Source: Bugulina stolonifera | Taxonomy: Eukaryota; Bryozoa; Gymnolaemata; Cheilostomatida; Bugulidae | NCBI GenBank assembly: GCA_935421135.1 | Contig: OW285195.1 | Span: 14,770,158 to 14,834,157, forward strand | Length of the DNA stretch: 64,000 nt | Direction: 5' to 3' | Part shown: in pieces, positions 36,101 to 48,067 of the stretch | Layout: each line of letters begins with the position of its first letter | How positions within the stretch are numbered: position 1 is the first letter of the stretch | Notes under the pieces: generated by a model | What the model saw: the letters and a program-made list of their open reading frames with translations, nothing else | Database searches by the model: none | What the model was told of the DNA's origin: nothing | Program-made: the position numbers and the translations under genes

Positions 36101-37574
36101 ATTTATATCAGACAATCAAGCAAAAGGAATACCGTCCACATTCTAACCAAACCTTCTGCTTGTCTGCCATATATTAAACAGATTTACCGCACTCTATTTA
36201 TACAGTTTGTGTTTTAGGTTGATATCCTCACATATCAATATCTTACATGTATTTAGTGTATAGTCTATGGTGAAGAGAAACACTTCCTACTTGTGCATTT
36301 CAGTGCTGGGAAAGAATTTCGATAAGATTAATACTATGAGAATGAGAGATGAGAAAGTCCTATACTCTCTGAGTAGATATAACCTGATTGAGGAGGGTAA
36401 ACCATGCCAACCCCAAAATATGCAACTTCCACCTGGATATATGAGTAAGTTCTTATGCTATAATTATACTGTTTGATGCCATGCACCATTGCTATTAGTG
36501 GGCGGAGTCAGAAGGGCAGTTTATTAACATTGGATGATCTATCTCCATGTATATTCCCTCCACTGTCTCTGTAGCCGTAAAATCAAGACAAAAATATTTA
36601 ATCCTTTTGAAAAGAATGCATAAAAGCACTTGCTTATTTGAAATTTGTCATTATTATGGAAGTGTCTATTTGCATAACGTCCATCCAGGCTTTCAGTTTC
36701 GTGGTTCCCATTGCAATGCTTGAATTGCTTAACATCTGAAAGCTCGTAAAAAATCTAAGGACAATATCACACCTAACTTGAAGAATAATAATTGCAAGCC
36801 CACAGTGTGAGGTTTCTAAAGCTATGAATTTAGAGCCATACCACTTCTCCAATTAAAATTTGATTAATTAAAACCAAACCACATCACATCGTAGACAAAG
36901 TAGTGTGTGATAAATAGTGTACTGCATTGCGATATAGACTGAGAAATCTATGTATGGTTATGTCTACAAGAGCAGTGAGTAGATGTCTAATACTTATTAT
37001 TATTTTTAGTCTCCCACGACACTCACATATTTAGACTGGCAGAGCCCCTGAACGAGACTCTAATATTAGATAAACTGGATTATCCAATCAACATGTGGGG
37101 AGCCGAGAACGGTAAGACAATTCTTTATATTATATTGTATTACATGGTAAGATAACTCCTTATACTATACATGTACATGTAATGTGTTACATGATAATTC
37201 CTTCCATCACATATTTATTCTGTGAATGAGGAACTAAGAGCACCACAGGAAGTTATGGTACCTTGTACATGTACATCTGCATGCTAGTATTTAAAAGTCC
37301 TGCCACTTTTACTTTCTCTCAATCAGCAATTATTTATTTTACAGCTATGATTTGGACTTTTAAATATACACTGAAGTGGACAGTGAGAAATCCTTGCAAA
37401 GTACTGCCTACCTACCACAACCACTGCACTAAAGTCCATGGGCCGAGTCTAAAGGAATCTAAAAAAACTAAATACTCAATACTGTATTTACCAAATAAAA
37501 ACTGGACAGACACAAGTATACGTGAAAGTATTGTCAGATACGAAAACAGATTATTATACGGAGCAGCCAAATAG
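24116..37574 (+). CDS. Gene F: glycosyltransferase-like paralogue spread over 13.5 kb
   Basis: Eight exons: 24116-24197, 26566-26838, 33922-34008, 34716-34861, 35244-35385, 36304-36444, 37010-37111 and 37345-37574, giving 400 residues in a closed frame. Exon 1 encodes [16 protein letters not shown] then a hydrophobic anchor. Exon 2 is a Lys/Pro/Asp-rich stalk ([20 protein letters not shown]). The conserved stalk end, [16 protein letters not shown], is in its own exon 3; in B-E it is fused to the stalk exon, so F has gained, or the others lost, an intron. Conserved part: [36 protein letters not shown] then ALNGDI (Leu for Met), [32 protein letters not shown], and [22 protein letters not shown] replaces GE in the GEGF motif. 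Intron 2 (7.1 kb) is filled with mobile elements. No break in frame is seen. Confidence 0.85.
24405..24660 (+). mobile_element. Degenerate LINE ORF2 C-terminal relic in intron 1 of gene F
   Basis: Plus-strand translation reads [20 protein letters not shown] then [11 protein letters not shown], with stops further on. This is the typical tail of LINE reverse-transcriptase polyproteins ('GHV.RM...RIP..LL.GEL..G.R..G.'). It is broken by stops and lacks upstream RT motifs. Confidence 0.65.
25675..25953. mobile_element. MITE-like inverted-repeat element with TTCGAA-rich arms
   Basis: The left arm (TTCGAAAAAGACAGTTCGAA plus ACAGGACGTTTC) is matched in reverse complement by the right arm (GAAACGTCCTGTTTC..AACTGTCTTTTTCGAA). 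The arms of about 60 bp flank an AT-only centre. The repeated 'GGACAGTTCGAA' word occurs several times. No coding capacity. Confidence 0.7.
27797..28066 (+). repeat. Minisatellite in intron 2 of gene F
   Basis: About ten near-perfect copies of the 18-bp unit GTACAAGTAGCTGTAGGT from 27893 on, preceded by two copies of a related longer unit with GTACACGTAGATGTAGGT. The unit has no stops, so it opens frames on both strands; these are artefacts. Confidence 0.95.
28389..31201. mobile_element. 2.8-kb DNA-transposon-like element with 45-bp perfect TIRs
   Basis: GGTGTCTTCGCGACGGTGGG and the following bases at 28389-28433 are an exact reverse complement of the sequence ending at 31201 (about 45 bp). 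Sub-terminal words AGGGGGTCGCAACTG (31099) and its inverse (near 28512) extend the inverted structure. GC-rich ends contrast with an AT-rich interior that shows no transposase, so it is probably non-autonomous. No exact target-site duplication is visible. It lies in intron 2 of gene F. Confidence 0.75.
31379..33754. mobile_element. hAT-like TIR element remnant, adjacent to the previous one
   Basis: The left end CAGGGGCGTTTCTAG is matched by the inverted right end (CAAGGGCGTTTCTAG in reverse complement), one mismatch in 15. CAGGGGCG-type ends are typical of hAT elements. The flanks TGTATACG and ATACGTAT share only part, so an 8-bp target duplication is not convincing. The left part has a very GC-rich hairpin (31430-31490). 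No transposase is seen. It hosts the 33-kb palindrome. Confidence 0.5.
32985..33242. mobile_element. Near-perfect 258-bp palindrome, foldback MITE
   Basis: Arms of about 128 bp (starting ATTAGTAATTTTTGTTGTTT) are inverted copies with only a few differences, such as TGTACA/TGCACA and CACTAG/CTAGTA, around an AT-only centre near 33113. It is nested within the hAT-like element. No coding capacity. Confidence 0.88.
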
Positions 37575-38727
37575 TCTCGACTCTTGTATTTAGATAAACG
37601 CATAAATATGGTTGCATGTAAGACTAGCTAGACTAGATACCAGCTCTCAGATCTGTTCCATTTCAATGTTCAGCGCACCTTGTGCTATGAAACTGTATTA
37701 CTGATGAGTGTTGTTTGGCAATGCACATTGTTTTTATATTATTGTGATAATTTTCTATAATTCTGTAATGCCAAATACCGGGTATGGCGACACAGTCTTT
37801 CCCAGGGCAGGTGAGTGTATCTTCTTAGCCAGAGAGTCTCGGGCTTCCTGTGGGTGGTACCAGGTGTAGAGTGTAAGTGTTACAAGGCGAGTTTGGTAGG
37901 TATAAGCCTGGTCTATATTAGTATCCCGTTAGGTTAGGTAAGTATTTATACACTTACCCGCGCCCCTAATGAGCCCACCCTAAGTAGCTAAAATTAATAC
38001 TTACCCCTTTTTCGATCAAGAATGCAACTCAGTTATGGCCTTTTAAGTTCAAGATCAAAATAGATGCATTTATTAATAACATAGTTTCTGGCCATATATG
38101 GGCAAGTAACATCATGAGATAGTTTATGTATATGCTTCAAGGCACATGTGCCAGCGTGCAATAAAACAAACATAAAATTATGATGTAGTTGGTGTAAAAA
38201 GAGCTTGGAAATTCCCAATTAGTTGTCTTCAATGCTATTTCTTTCCCAAAGCATTGTGTCTATCTCTATTCTCTGCTCTGTTTCTTTACTGTAGTACTAA
38301 CTAAATAGTACACAATAATAATGTTGTACTTTGAAAATAAAGTGAAAGGTATTACAACTTTTACATAGTTATACATGTATGTAGCCTACATGTAGGTAAA
38401 TACTGTAAATAAGATTGATAAAATAAGCAAAGTATTCAACAAGTCATGTGCTCAATGTACATACCTCATTTTTGAAATATCTCTGAGTGTTTCATTTGGC
38501 ACTAAAATAATATATTTTCTAAAAAAGAATATCAGAAATATGCAAAGAATTTCAATAAAGTGCATGCATATGATTGTATAACATAAGCAGTAGATTGTGA
38601 TACTTACTGTACATCTTCTACTTACACTATTTACTTGTTTTCTTTTAGCCTAAATCTATTTATTCTATTTATTCCTTTGCTCGTACATGTAGCTTAAAAA
38701 TATCAGTTTGGGATCTTCACAATAAAA
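37575..38727. other. Intergenic region between genes F and G
   Basis: No coding region is seen. It marks the end of the paralogue cluster. Confidence 0.5.
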
Positions 38728-41700
38728 ATGTTAGGTCAACAGTCTACTGTTCATCAAGGAATTCAAAGTGGAAATTTGAGAAGAACAGGGCTAATTAGAC
38801 CTCTTGCATACAAACCAATCATAAATACTAGAACAGGATGTAGCAGTGCTACTAGTGCTGCTGTCGTGTCAACATCTACCAATAATAAACTCTTTAATGT
38901 CACCGGTGACTTGTACACAAACCAGCAGCTGGAAAACTACACAACTAACCTGTGAGTTACCTTCTATTGCCCTCATATATTATATATAATAAAACAGGCT
39001 AGCCGAGTTCCACTGATGATAATCAGGGAGATTCAGCAGTTGGGGGGGGGGGATTGTCTATTTTGGTGAAATATCAAAGTTTGAGTTGGAAATCAGGGAG
39101 CCTCCTGTTGAATCAAGGAGACTTGGTAATTGCTTACACATGTTTTAGACACATAAACTTACTTATGGTGATAGATCGCACTTTTTAACAATCATAATTG
39201 TGATAATTAGAATTGATGTAGGGCTAAATACCAAATTGTATCAATTCCTATGGTGAAACCTTCATACCACCGTGTATAACGCAATGTCACATACCTGCAG
39301 TCAGCTTCCTACCCGTCAAAGAAAGAATAGGTGTAAAGTCAGCGCTGGAAGAACTGCTACCAAACAGAGTAATACTTCACACGATCAGGAAAACTCCACT
39401 ACCAGCCAGTGCAATGCGTGCAATAAAACACTCAGAGGTATTCCAAATATGAGGTATGTACATTGAATGCATACTTTGACTTATTTATTACTCGCTTACA
39501 TAAATAAACTTACATTAAATTATTTATATAAACACTTAGTATACTTGAGTTCATAAATAGTTTTGAAAAATTAAAAAATACAGACATAATTGCATAATGA
39601 TAAAGTCAGCAATCAAGGGTAGATGAAGAAATAATATGCATTTATTGGTTTATTTACTATTTTCTAATAATGTTCAGTATAGGAATAAAACTGAGTTCAC
39701 AGGTTCATTGTTTTTATTGTTTTGCTATACTATTGTAGAGTATGTGATGTGTGCACGATGCAACCGATCCCAACCAATAAGAGTGAGGCTGCCTGCAACT
39801 CTATGTGGAATACGAATAACAAACTTCACAGAGGAAGGGTAGCTACTAAATACCCGAGGTAAATCGTTAGATGTCATTAGTAGTACAGTATGTACACTTG
39901 TATTACAATGACCTCTAGTGTCTATAATCTGGATGCAATTTTTGTTCTCTATTACAGTAGCTCTCTACAGAATTTCAAAATTTGTGAAGACAACTTGGAA
40001 TTTATACTTATGCAGATACCAAATGAGTTTACTAAAAACTAATGAGGATATGACAGGCACATCTTTCATGTATGAGCTTGTAGTGAAATTGTCCCCAAAA
40101 TTAGACTAAAACCCACACACTAGTCTGTCACTTGCTGATCCTTGGACCAATCTAGGCCATTTGATACGATGGCTGCTAGATCAAACTAACAATGTTACCA
40201 CCCAGTGTATTTCTAATAATACATGTGTGAAGGATGTGGAAGCGAGACTGAAGCACATTTATATGCAGTCTATGCTAATAAAATATAGCGAAATGATTAA
40301 GGTGAAAACTGAATCAGTTTACAGAATGTTATAATTCTGTCGTCTTTGTTATTGAAGACATCTTGAGAGTAGCCAGAGAGAGTATTTAGAGAACTTGATG
40401 GACAGACTCAGTGAGGACTCAGCTAAAAGGCAGCCTCGTGATTCTATGGAGCAGGAGATAGACTTTGTGTCTAATCTCCGCGACAGACTCGCAGCCAACA
40501 AATCAGAGGAACTTTCACAAAAGTACGAGCACAAGACTATTAGTTCCTCGCCAACGTGGCATATGCTAACTTGCTCATGATAATCTTATATGAAATGCAA
40601 ACAATGCCGGTACGCCACATAGTTTGACGCTATGTGGGAGCAGTGAATAATGTGGGGGTGGGGCTGATAGCTACCCACAAAATTGTCCATATTTACATAG
40701 GCAACTAGTTCGTTCTACAGGTCAAGGTCACATTAGCCTAAGGCCGTCTGATAGTCTACAGTCATATACATGTAAGCAGCCAGTTCTTTCCACAGTTCAA
40801 GGTCACATTAGCCCTAGGTCATCTGATATTAATCACCTGTTTTAACTTTGAGCCTAAAGTCACTAGAAATAACTTTACTTTAACCCCATGTTGCACCACA
40901 TAAGGTCTAAAATACTAATTGAGAGTTGATAGACACGACACATGTGCGCATGTAAATTGTCGATACAAATCGTTAAATTAATCAAAATGTTACTTTCCAT
41001 AGCCTGAGTGCATTATCGATTCCTGTTTCAGCCGACCAGATCGAGCCAAACAGCTTTGGGGCATAGTGAGGGAACAGCTAGATAGCACTGGTAAAGCTAA
41101 AGCAATGCTAGAAAGAAGAGAGTTTATTAACTCCAAGCTAAAAGAGTTGGTAGCGTCGGCCGTAGAAAGACAGCAGAAAGGAAAATCTCTGAATATAAAG
41201 TCTCGACAGATGATGAACCTTATCTCAAGTCACAAGGAGAGTATAGATAACTACCGTAAGGGTTACTTATTTTAACTTAAATGGGGTGACACACAATGAC
41301 ATCAACACAAGCAGTGCGAGGAATGATTATGTGTATTTGATAGCATTCCTGTTTGATAGCCGAGGCGCTAAGTTGTAGCTATGCATACATGCATGCCTAC
41401 ACTAATGTTGATTATGTAATTCTACACAACTCATACATTGTTCTATGATGTTTTTATTACACAAATAAAAATGATCTCATTTTTATTTCCTAAAACAGTT
41501 CTGAATCGTATCTGAATCTGCAGACTTTAAACTAACTATTGCAGTGTCTGGCCAGTCTAACATGGAAAGTGTGAATGCGCTTATAGATTCTCAGCCCAAT
41601 CACGTAACTTCTCGCACATCTGTTAATGTTCAGCGACCAATATATCGTACGACGAGTGAAGCAAAGACGGATGTACTGGATGTAAGGCACATATTCACTT

Positions 41701-44700
41701 TCAACAGAAATCCGTCACTGAGAGTTCGGCCAAGCAACTTTTGGACAATGCTGGACTCTACTAACCTGCTGGACAACATTAAGCCAGTTGTCACAGCCGT
41801 CCAAGCAAACAGGTAATGGAAATATCACAAACTAAATAATTTTGTCTACTAACAAATAATTATTAGATATCAATGTTCGGCTTGCGATGTTAATATCAGA
41901 ACTTCTATTCTATTTATGCAGCAAGTACACAGCTTCGTAAGATAATCATATACATGTACATGAGTGGTATCTGTAGATGATACATGACTTAGTTGTAAAT
42001 GTTTTGGTATTATATTATCATAATACAGCAGTAGCAAAATGTGCTACCTCCTCCTATATTTCTTGACCGAAGCGTTTGCTGTATACTATGTACATGTAAA
42101 AATGTAGATATAATATTATGATCAATAATGGATAGTGTGCATTCATGGAGGTGTTATTTTATTATCAACCCAGTGACCTGCAGTGACTGAATAGCATTAG
42201 TAACAAGTAAAATGGCACTTCCAATCCATGCATTTCTCAACTTTCCATTCAGAGTTGTCTTCTCTATTGATTTATAATAAGGAAAGCAAAGGGTATCAAA
42301 CTTCCTAATAGCCATAAAGGTTATTACATGTTGGCACAACTCCATTAAAGCAGTATAGTTATTTATACCAGTGCTGTTTATCTAAACACATGTGATAATA
42401 GCCTAACTATGTAAATATTGAGTGTTGATAGTTCCTTATCTGTTAAACTGTACTTAGCTGTACTGTTTGTTATACAACCATACCAGTGTTATTATAACGT
42501 TCAGCTGTGCACCTACTACAACGTGTCAGCAGGTAGTGGTAGTTTGTGTAAAGGGCATACATGTCAGAAGTTATTAGCTAGGGACGTGCAGGTAAGACAT
42601 ATGGGGATAAAAACTATTTATTTTTACCTGCAACTCGAAATTATGAATATAAATACTCTTGGGTTAGCAGTACCGGATACTCAGCTAGCTTTCGAAAGCA
42701 TGGTGATAAATTAATGAAGTACCTGAGAACAGAAATATCACTAAGTAAAAGATTTAAGCGATGCATGAGTATGCAATGTAAGTGTACTTTTACAACTAAG
42801 ATTGTAGAGATAATTAGAAATTGTCTCATCTTGCTATATCTTATTTGGAAGGCTAAAAATAACAGCTGATATTTCCTCTACTTACATGTAGATTGAGTTC
42901 ACCATTTGACTGCTTCTTAGGGGAGGAGTGGCTGACCCAACACACCAAACATAACACTCTTGAGAAGGAAAGACTACAGTCTAAGCTGAAAGAGATTCGG
43001 AGTGCCCAAAGAGTAGGTCTAACCAGAAACAAATATTTTATAACTTTATCTCATGACCCAAAATTTTGTGATCGGAGATGGTTGCTGTCCCAGAATTGCA
43101 ATTTCCTACATTGCTACTAGATCACGTTGCTGCTGTGCCATACATATGGAGCTTCATATTAATGTAATCATCTGTGAATCATTATTGTGACAGTTGGGAT
43201 TGGAGAAGTATCGTAAAGGACATCGGGCTACCAAGCAAAAAGACTGGAAAGTCGACGGTGACATAAATCTCACTGTAGGTGAGATCTGGGACAAGTACGG
43301 TATACAAGCTCAAATGAAGAGCAAGAAAAGGTACAGACACCATAAACACTGCTACATTATTAGTTACATAGACAAACTTAACGGTATCTTGATATCAAGA
43401 TGGTAGCAGCCAGCTGACTAGGAATGTCAAAATTCATGAGAGTTAAAGATATTTTGTTTTCATCATTATTTTATTTAGGAACTTGGCCCGTAATTCAGAG
43501 GTGGACATGGAAGTGGTGGGGGCAAAGGATAACGTCCCTCAAATAGATAAGGAACAACAGCAGTTGCTAAAGATCAACCAGCAAGGTAGGCGAGCAGCTT
43601 TAACAGTAAAGGAAGTCAAACGTATCCAATCTTTGAGAAAGACAAAGAAGTTTAAATCAGTCGCTGCCGATCTAGAGGTTTGTAACAGTCACTTGAGTTG
43701 CTATAAAGCTTTTATCTTGCTAATCATGCCATAAACACATTCTGTCCAAGAAAAATACATTTTTTTATTTTGGAATCTGCATTAGCTCAACTGCTTCCAA
43801 TTCCATAAACTATTTACCCAATGAGTGTGCAAGGAGAATTGTAGCTGAAAAAACTTTCAGTTCTGTGCAAGAGGATCTAATTTGAGTATTTAAAATGACC
43901 TGTTTATGGCATCTTTTTGAAGAAAGACCAATATTTTTATTTTCATTTTTATAGCCGTATCCGAGGAGAATATCATCCTTATTTAAAACGCTGTCAAAAT
44001 AAAACTTTATTTTTGCACTGATTTAAGTTCATTCTATGTGGTTGCTATGGTAACGTGGTGTTTATTATTCCTACCTCATAAGGGAAAACTATTAGAATAC
44101 AGTCTGAATGAAGAATTAGATCGGAGGTCATCAGGTAGAGAGGAACCTGACTCTGATCTATACACAGAATATTACCGGAGGTCAGGGGTCACCACCAGGT
44201 CAGCAGAACTATTCCTTCTCTTCTGTAGAACACATTCATTAACTTTGATTGAATGTAGTGCTGCTTTAGTATCACACCCTAGAAGATAATAGCTGTTGTA
44301 ATTCTCTACATGAAAATGTTAGTAAATATTTGATATATCTTTGGATTGTACATGCAAGTTAAGAAATTACTTCATTTTAGCACCATTGATGAGTGTGTAG
44401 TAAAAGTGAAAATGAAATAAACTTTTACATGCGTTTCTCACGGCAACCAATCATACATGCTTATATGTTGTGCTCCTAAATCATATTATACATAGCATAG
44501 CAATACATAGCAATTTATCCCAATTCAGCCAGACTAGTTCTCATAAACCAAGTAGGAAAACAACATGGGAAATGGAAAACTGCCAAGAACCCAATAATTT
44601 TGTTACATACGTTACATGTATTATTACTAATGCGGAATTTCAGACTGTGTCTATTCTATACTACAATGTACTTTCTATTTACAGAAGTCAGACACTAGAT

Positions 44701-44778
44701 GTTGACCCCAAAAAGAAATATCTGAAATCTACGAAGAAACAACAGACGAAGAAATCAAAGTCACCAAAAAGATCATGA
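38728..44778 (+). CDS. Gene G: 606-residue Lys-rich coiled-coil protein, unrecognised
   Basis: Eleven exons: 38728-38951, 39301-39453, 39739-39858, 40358-40522, 41032-41255, 41545-41812, 42892-43012, 43194-43330, 43479-43677, 44083-44198 and 44685-44778. Their sum is divisible by three and all junctions keep frame, so the model is probably complete. The start MLGQQSTVHQGIQSG is the first ATG of the open exon. Exons 2-3 contain CNAC and CDVC, a possible four-Cys metal site (residues about 118-135). Exons 4, 5, 7 and 9 are charged and helical (REYLENLMDRL, RDRAKQLWGIVREQLDSTGK, LEKERLQSKLKEIRSAQR, LTVKEVKRIQSLRKTKK), suggesting coiled coil. The C terminus is very basic (KKKYLKSTKKQQTKKSKSPK). 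No catalytic motif, signal peptide or membrane segment is seen. I cannot name the family; a cytoskeletal, ciliary or nuclear scaffold role is only a guess. Confidence 0.78.
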
Positions 44779-47700
44779 AGGCAGGAAAAATCCTCACAAA
44801 AAGAGGGACGGAGGTGAAATCTTCTTGGAACGTTTTAATTTTTGTATATTTCAATGAGATACATGTATAATTAAATACAAATACAACACTGACCCACTAA
44901 AAGTCTGCAAGTATTTTATGCGAAATACCACACAAAGTAAGTTATGCTATCTTGTACATACACAGTCCCATTTTGATGTGTTGCTAATGTAGAGATTTCA
45001 CACTATTGTACCACTACATAATAGGTTCAATTTTAAAGTGGGAGTAGCACCAAAGACTAGGTAGTCTTCCTGAGTTGTCCTCTCTTGTATGAGCAGAGAA
45101 ATATAATTGGAAACCATTTATGCTAAATTTAGTTATATATTTCTCTTTCGGCGCTAATATTGTTTTACCACAAGTAGTTATGTGTATTTTGAAAAAATAC
45201 TGGAAAATAGGCTACCCACTACCTCTATTCACTCACGGGAGTTTTTAGAAAATATGAAGAAGTTGTCTTCTCATTGTAGTATACCCTCAAATAAATGAGA
45301 AGTTTTCTTGCTAATTGCACTTCCTTGTAGTTTGAAATAAAAAAGACAAGTGAATATATGTGGCCAAGTATCATGTTATCAAAAGTGTAGAAGGAATTTA
45401 TAAACTCTTGGCTAATAGAAAAGTTATTGAATAAAAGCCTTTCCATGTGCTTTATAACAATGTCAACTGGGTTACTCAGATGACATAGACTGCCTTTGTT
45501 TGAGATCCATTTGTGGTAGATGACATCATCTGCTGTTGCACTGGCAAACCTTCTTGAATAGCTCTAGGCAAGTACTATTCAACAAGCTATTCAGCCTTTT
45601 GATTGGTTTTGGTCAATTTTGGAATTACTCCCTCTGCTATTTTCTAGCTCTCCAACAGATTTTTGTAAAGCAAATTCCTGACATTTTAACATTAGCTCTA
45701 TAATCTTAGCTATACTGTTTCTAAATTTACTCGTGCTGGGGGAGGGGGTAGACCTCTACCGTAACTGACTACATCTCTAAGATGTACTTAGAGATGATTA
45801 CCTAGGCCTATGCCATACAGAGGGTTGTGTGGCAGGTCTGCGTGGCGCACGTCTAGTGGCGTTCAGAACTAGTAGTTGCAGCACTAGGACTCAGCAGTAA
45901 GCTCTCCCCACAGCTGTAAACTCCCCGTTCCTGCTAGTTCCAACCTAACTGCAGCCGGCGGAAGCAACAATATTCCCCCACCATTGGAAAATAAAATACT
46001 TGGAGAATCATATTTTCATTGAATATATCTTGGGGTGAGAAATATCTATGGAATTAATATGAGTGTGTGATGAGAGGAAAGTGCTTGAAATAAAACTGGT
46101 CATTGCAGGCCACATACAAATGTACAATCATGTACATGCATTGCAACTCTAGAAGAAAATAAAAAGTACAAACTGTAAATCAAAACAGTTTCCTTGCCCC
46201 TCAGGCCTCATGTTGAATTATATTATACATATTTGATGTAGGAGACGAAACTGCAAAGGGCTCCAATAAATGTCATCATTTTTTTAATTACTTCATTTGT
46301 GTTCAGTATTCACAGAAAAGAAGCAACTAATGTTAGTCTAATTCAACTATTTCTAAGATGTGTGACTTCACACTAGATAATGCATAATGTTAGTACTTTA
46401 CTTGATAGTTGCTCACTACTAGTGATAACAACTTGGACTGCATGCAAATTAATCAGCCAAAGAAGTTGCCTTCTCACGTTATTGATGTTAGAACTGCAGA
46501 AAGCGAACTAAACCATTGAGTTGTCAACTCCTAACCAAATCGGTGCGGGAGCGGTCGAAAACCGTAGCCCGGCCGCGTATTCACGTACCAGGCCAGAATT
46601 TAACACTGCGCTGTCACTGGTTGACTACATAACCACAGCGATTCCACACCGTTTATTTTTTATTTTGGCAGGGAATTCCCATGGCAAAGAGAGAAAAAGG
46701 CCTTTGCCCATGGTCTCATTTACATTTACATTTATTGGGGTTTTCTGAAAGTTTACAGATAAAATTTGTTGAAAGTAACTTGTTGACAACACATATAAAT
46801 GTATATTATATACAACTTATAGGAAAGAATAAATATTTATGTTGAAAAGTAAATGAGAAGCCAAGGTATTTTCCATACTCATACTCATACTCTACTGGGG
46901 CTTTTGCTGATATTCACATTACAGATAATATATCATAGAGTTTGATGTTACAAACTCTATGGATAGTATAAATACACCATGATCAATGACAATATACGCC
47001 ATGACAATGACAATATTTATATTATCATTAGTCTCATTCCTAGAGTTGTATTATACACAAATTCAAATTGTATTATTATTATTATTATTATTATTATTTA
47101 TATTATTTATATTAATATTTTATTATTTATACAAAGTTCAAGTTGATAAAGGAGACAAAACCTGCAAAATCATCAAGAAAATAAAAATTAAAATGCTCCA
47201 TTATTATTATTTGTAAAGGATATTAGATTATTACTTAGAATTATTAATAATTATTGTTATAAATTATTAATAATAATGTTATAATATAATTGTTTTTAAT
47301 TTTATAGTAGGCCTCCTAATTTTCATATTGAATATTATATAATAATGTAAACTAAAAATAATATAATGATAATTTATAATAATAATTATAACAAATTAAC
47401 AAGTTGATGTTGATTTTTATTTTATTTTCTGACTGATAACTTGTTAACTAATAATAATAAATGTTAAATTAAGCAGTCGTTATATATAATTTGTAATGCA
47501 TCATTACTCGTATAAATGCATTGGTTGCAGTTACTAAGTATAATTAAATAATATTATTATAATATTCTTACATTGTTATAGTAGTAGTTAAGTAAAGCTT
47601 CAACTACAGCCAAATACAGACGAGAGTCCAGATCAGAGGCATACCAGGATTCACCAGAACCAACTACTGCCAGTACCATAACAGCTTTCTACCAAGAACA

Positions 47701-48067
47701 GTTCGACATTTAAAAATAAGACAACCCCAAGTGACAGGTAGCACTGACTTATACAGCACAACTTTTGATGAATTCCGAACTAATAAATGACATGCTCTCC
47801 CAACTCATGTTGCCCACTGTGACTTGTCCCTACCACTCCCTAGGTGGTCTAGCGTTACAATGAAATCCATGTAAGTCCATGTAACTAGTTACTTTTTAAG
47901 ACCAAGGGTCATGCACCTTCTATTAGTAGAAGTATCAGGATTTAGGTAATGGTATACGGGATGCCCTATTGCAACCCACAGCCATGATCACGGGCTCAGT
48001 TTTACTCATCATCATAAGCACAGACATGTCTGTCTGTTCTTTTATTGTTAGACTGCTGTGTTTACAG
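44779..48067. other. 3.3-kb gene-poor AT-rich region
   Basis: I see no supported exon. 45225-45446 (-) and 46521-46748 (+) are isolated open stretches without splice context. From about 46900 to 47600 it is nearly pure A/T with ATT repeats (47071-47120). The missing 5' exon(s) of gene H should lie towards its right end; an ATGAAATCCAT followed by GTAAGT at about 47858 does not match the phase of the first exon I can place. Confidence 0.45.

Noticed and set aside
46521..46748. 75-residue plus-strand frame upstream of gene H
   Set aside because: No splice-phase agreement with gene H and no motif; composition like surrounding DNA.
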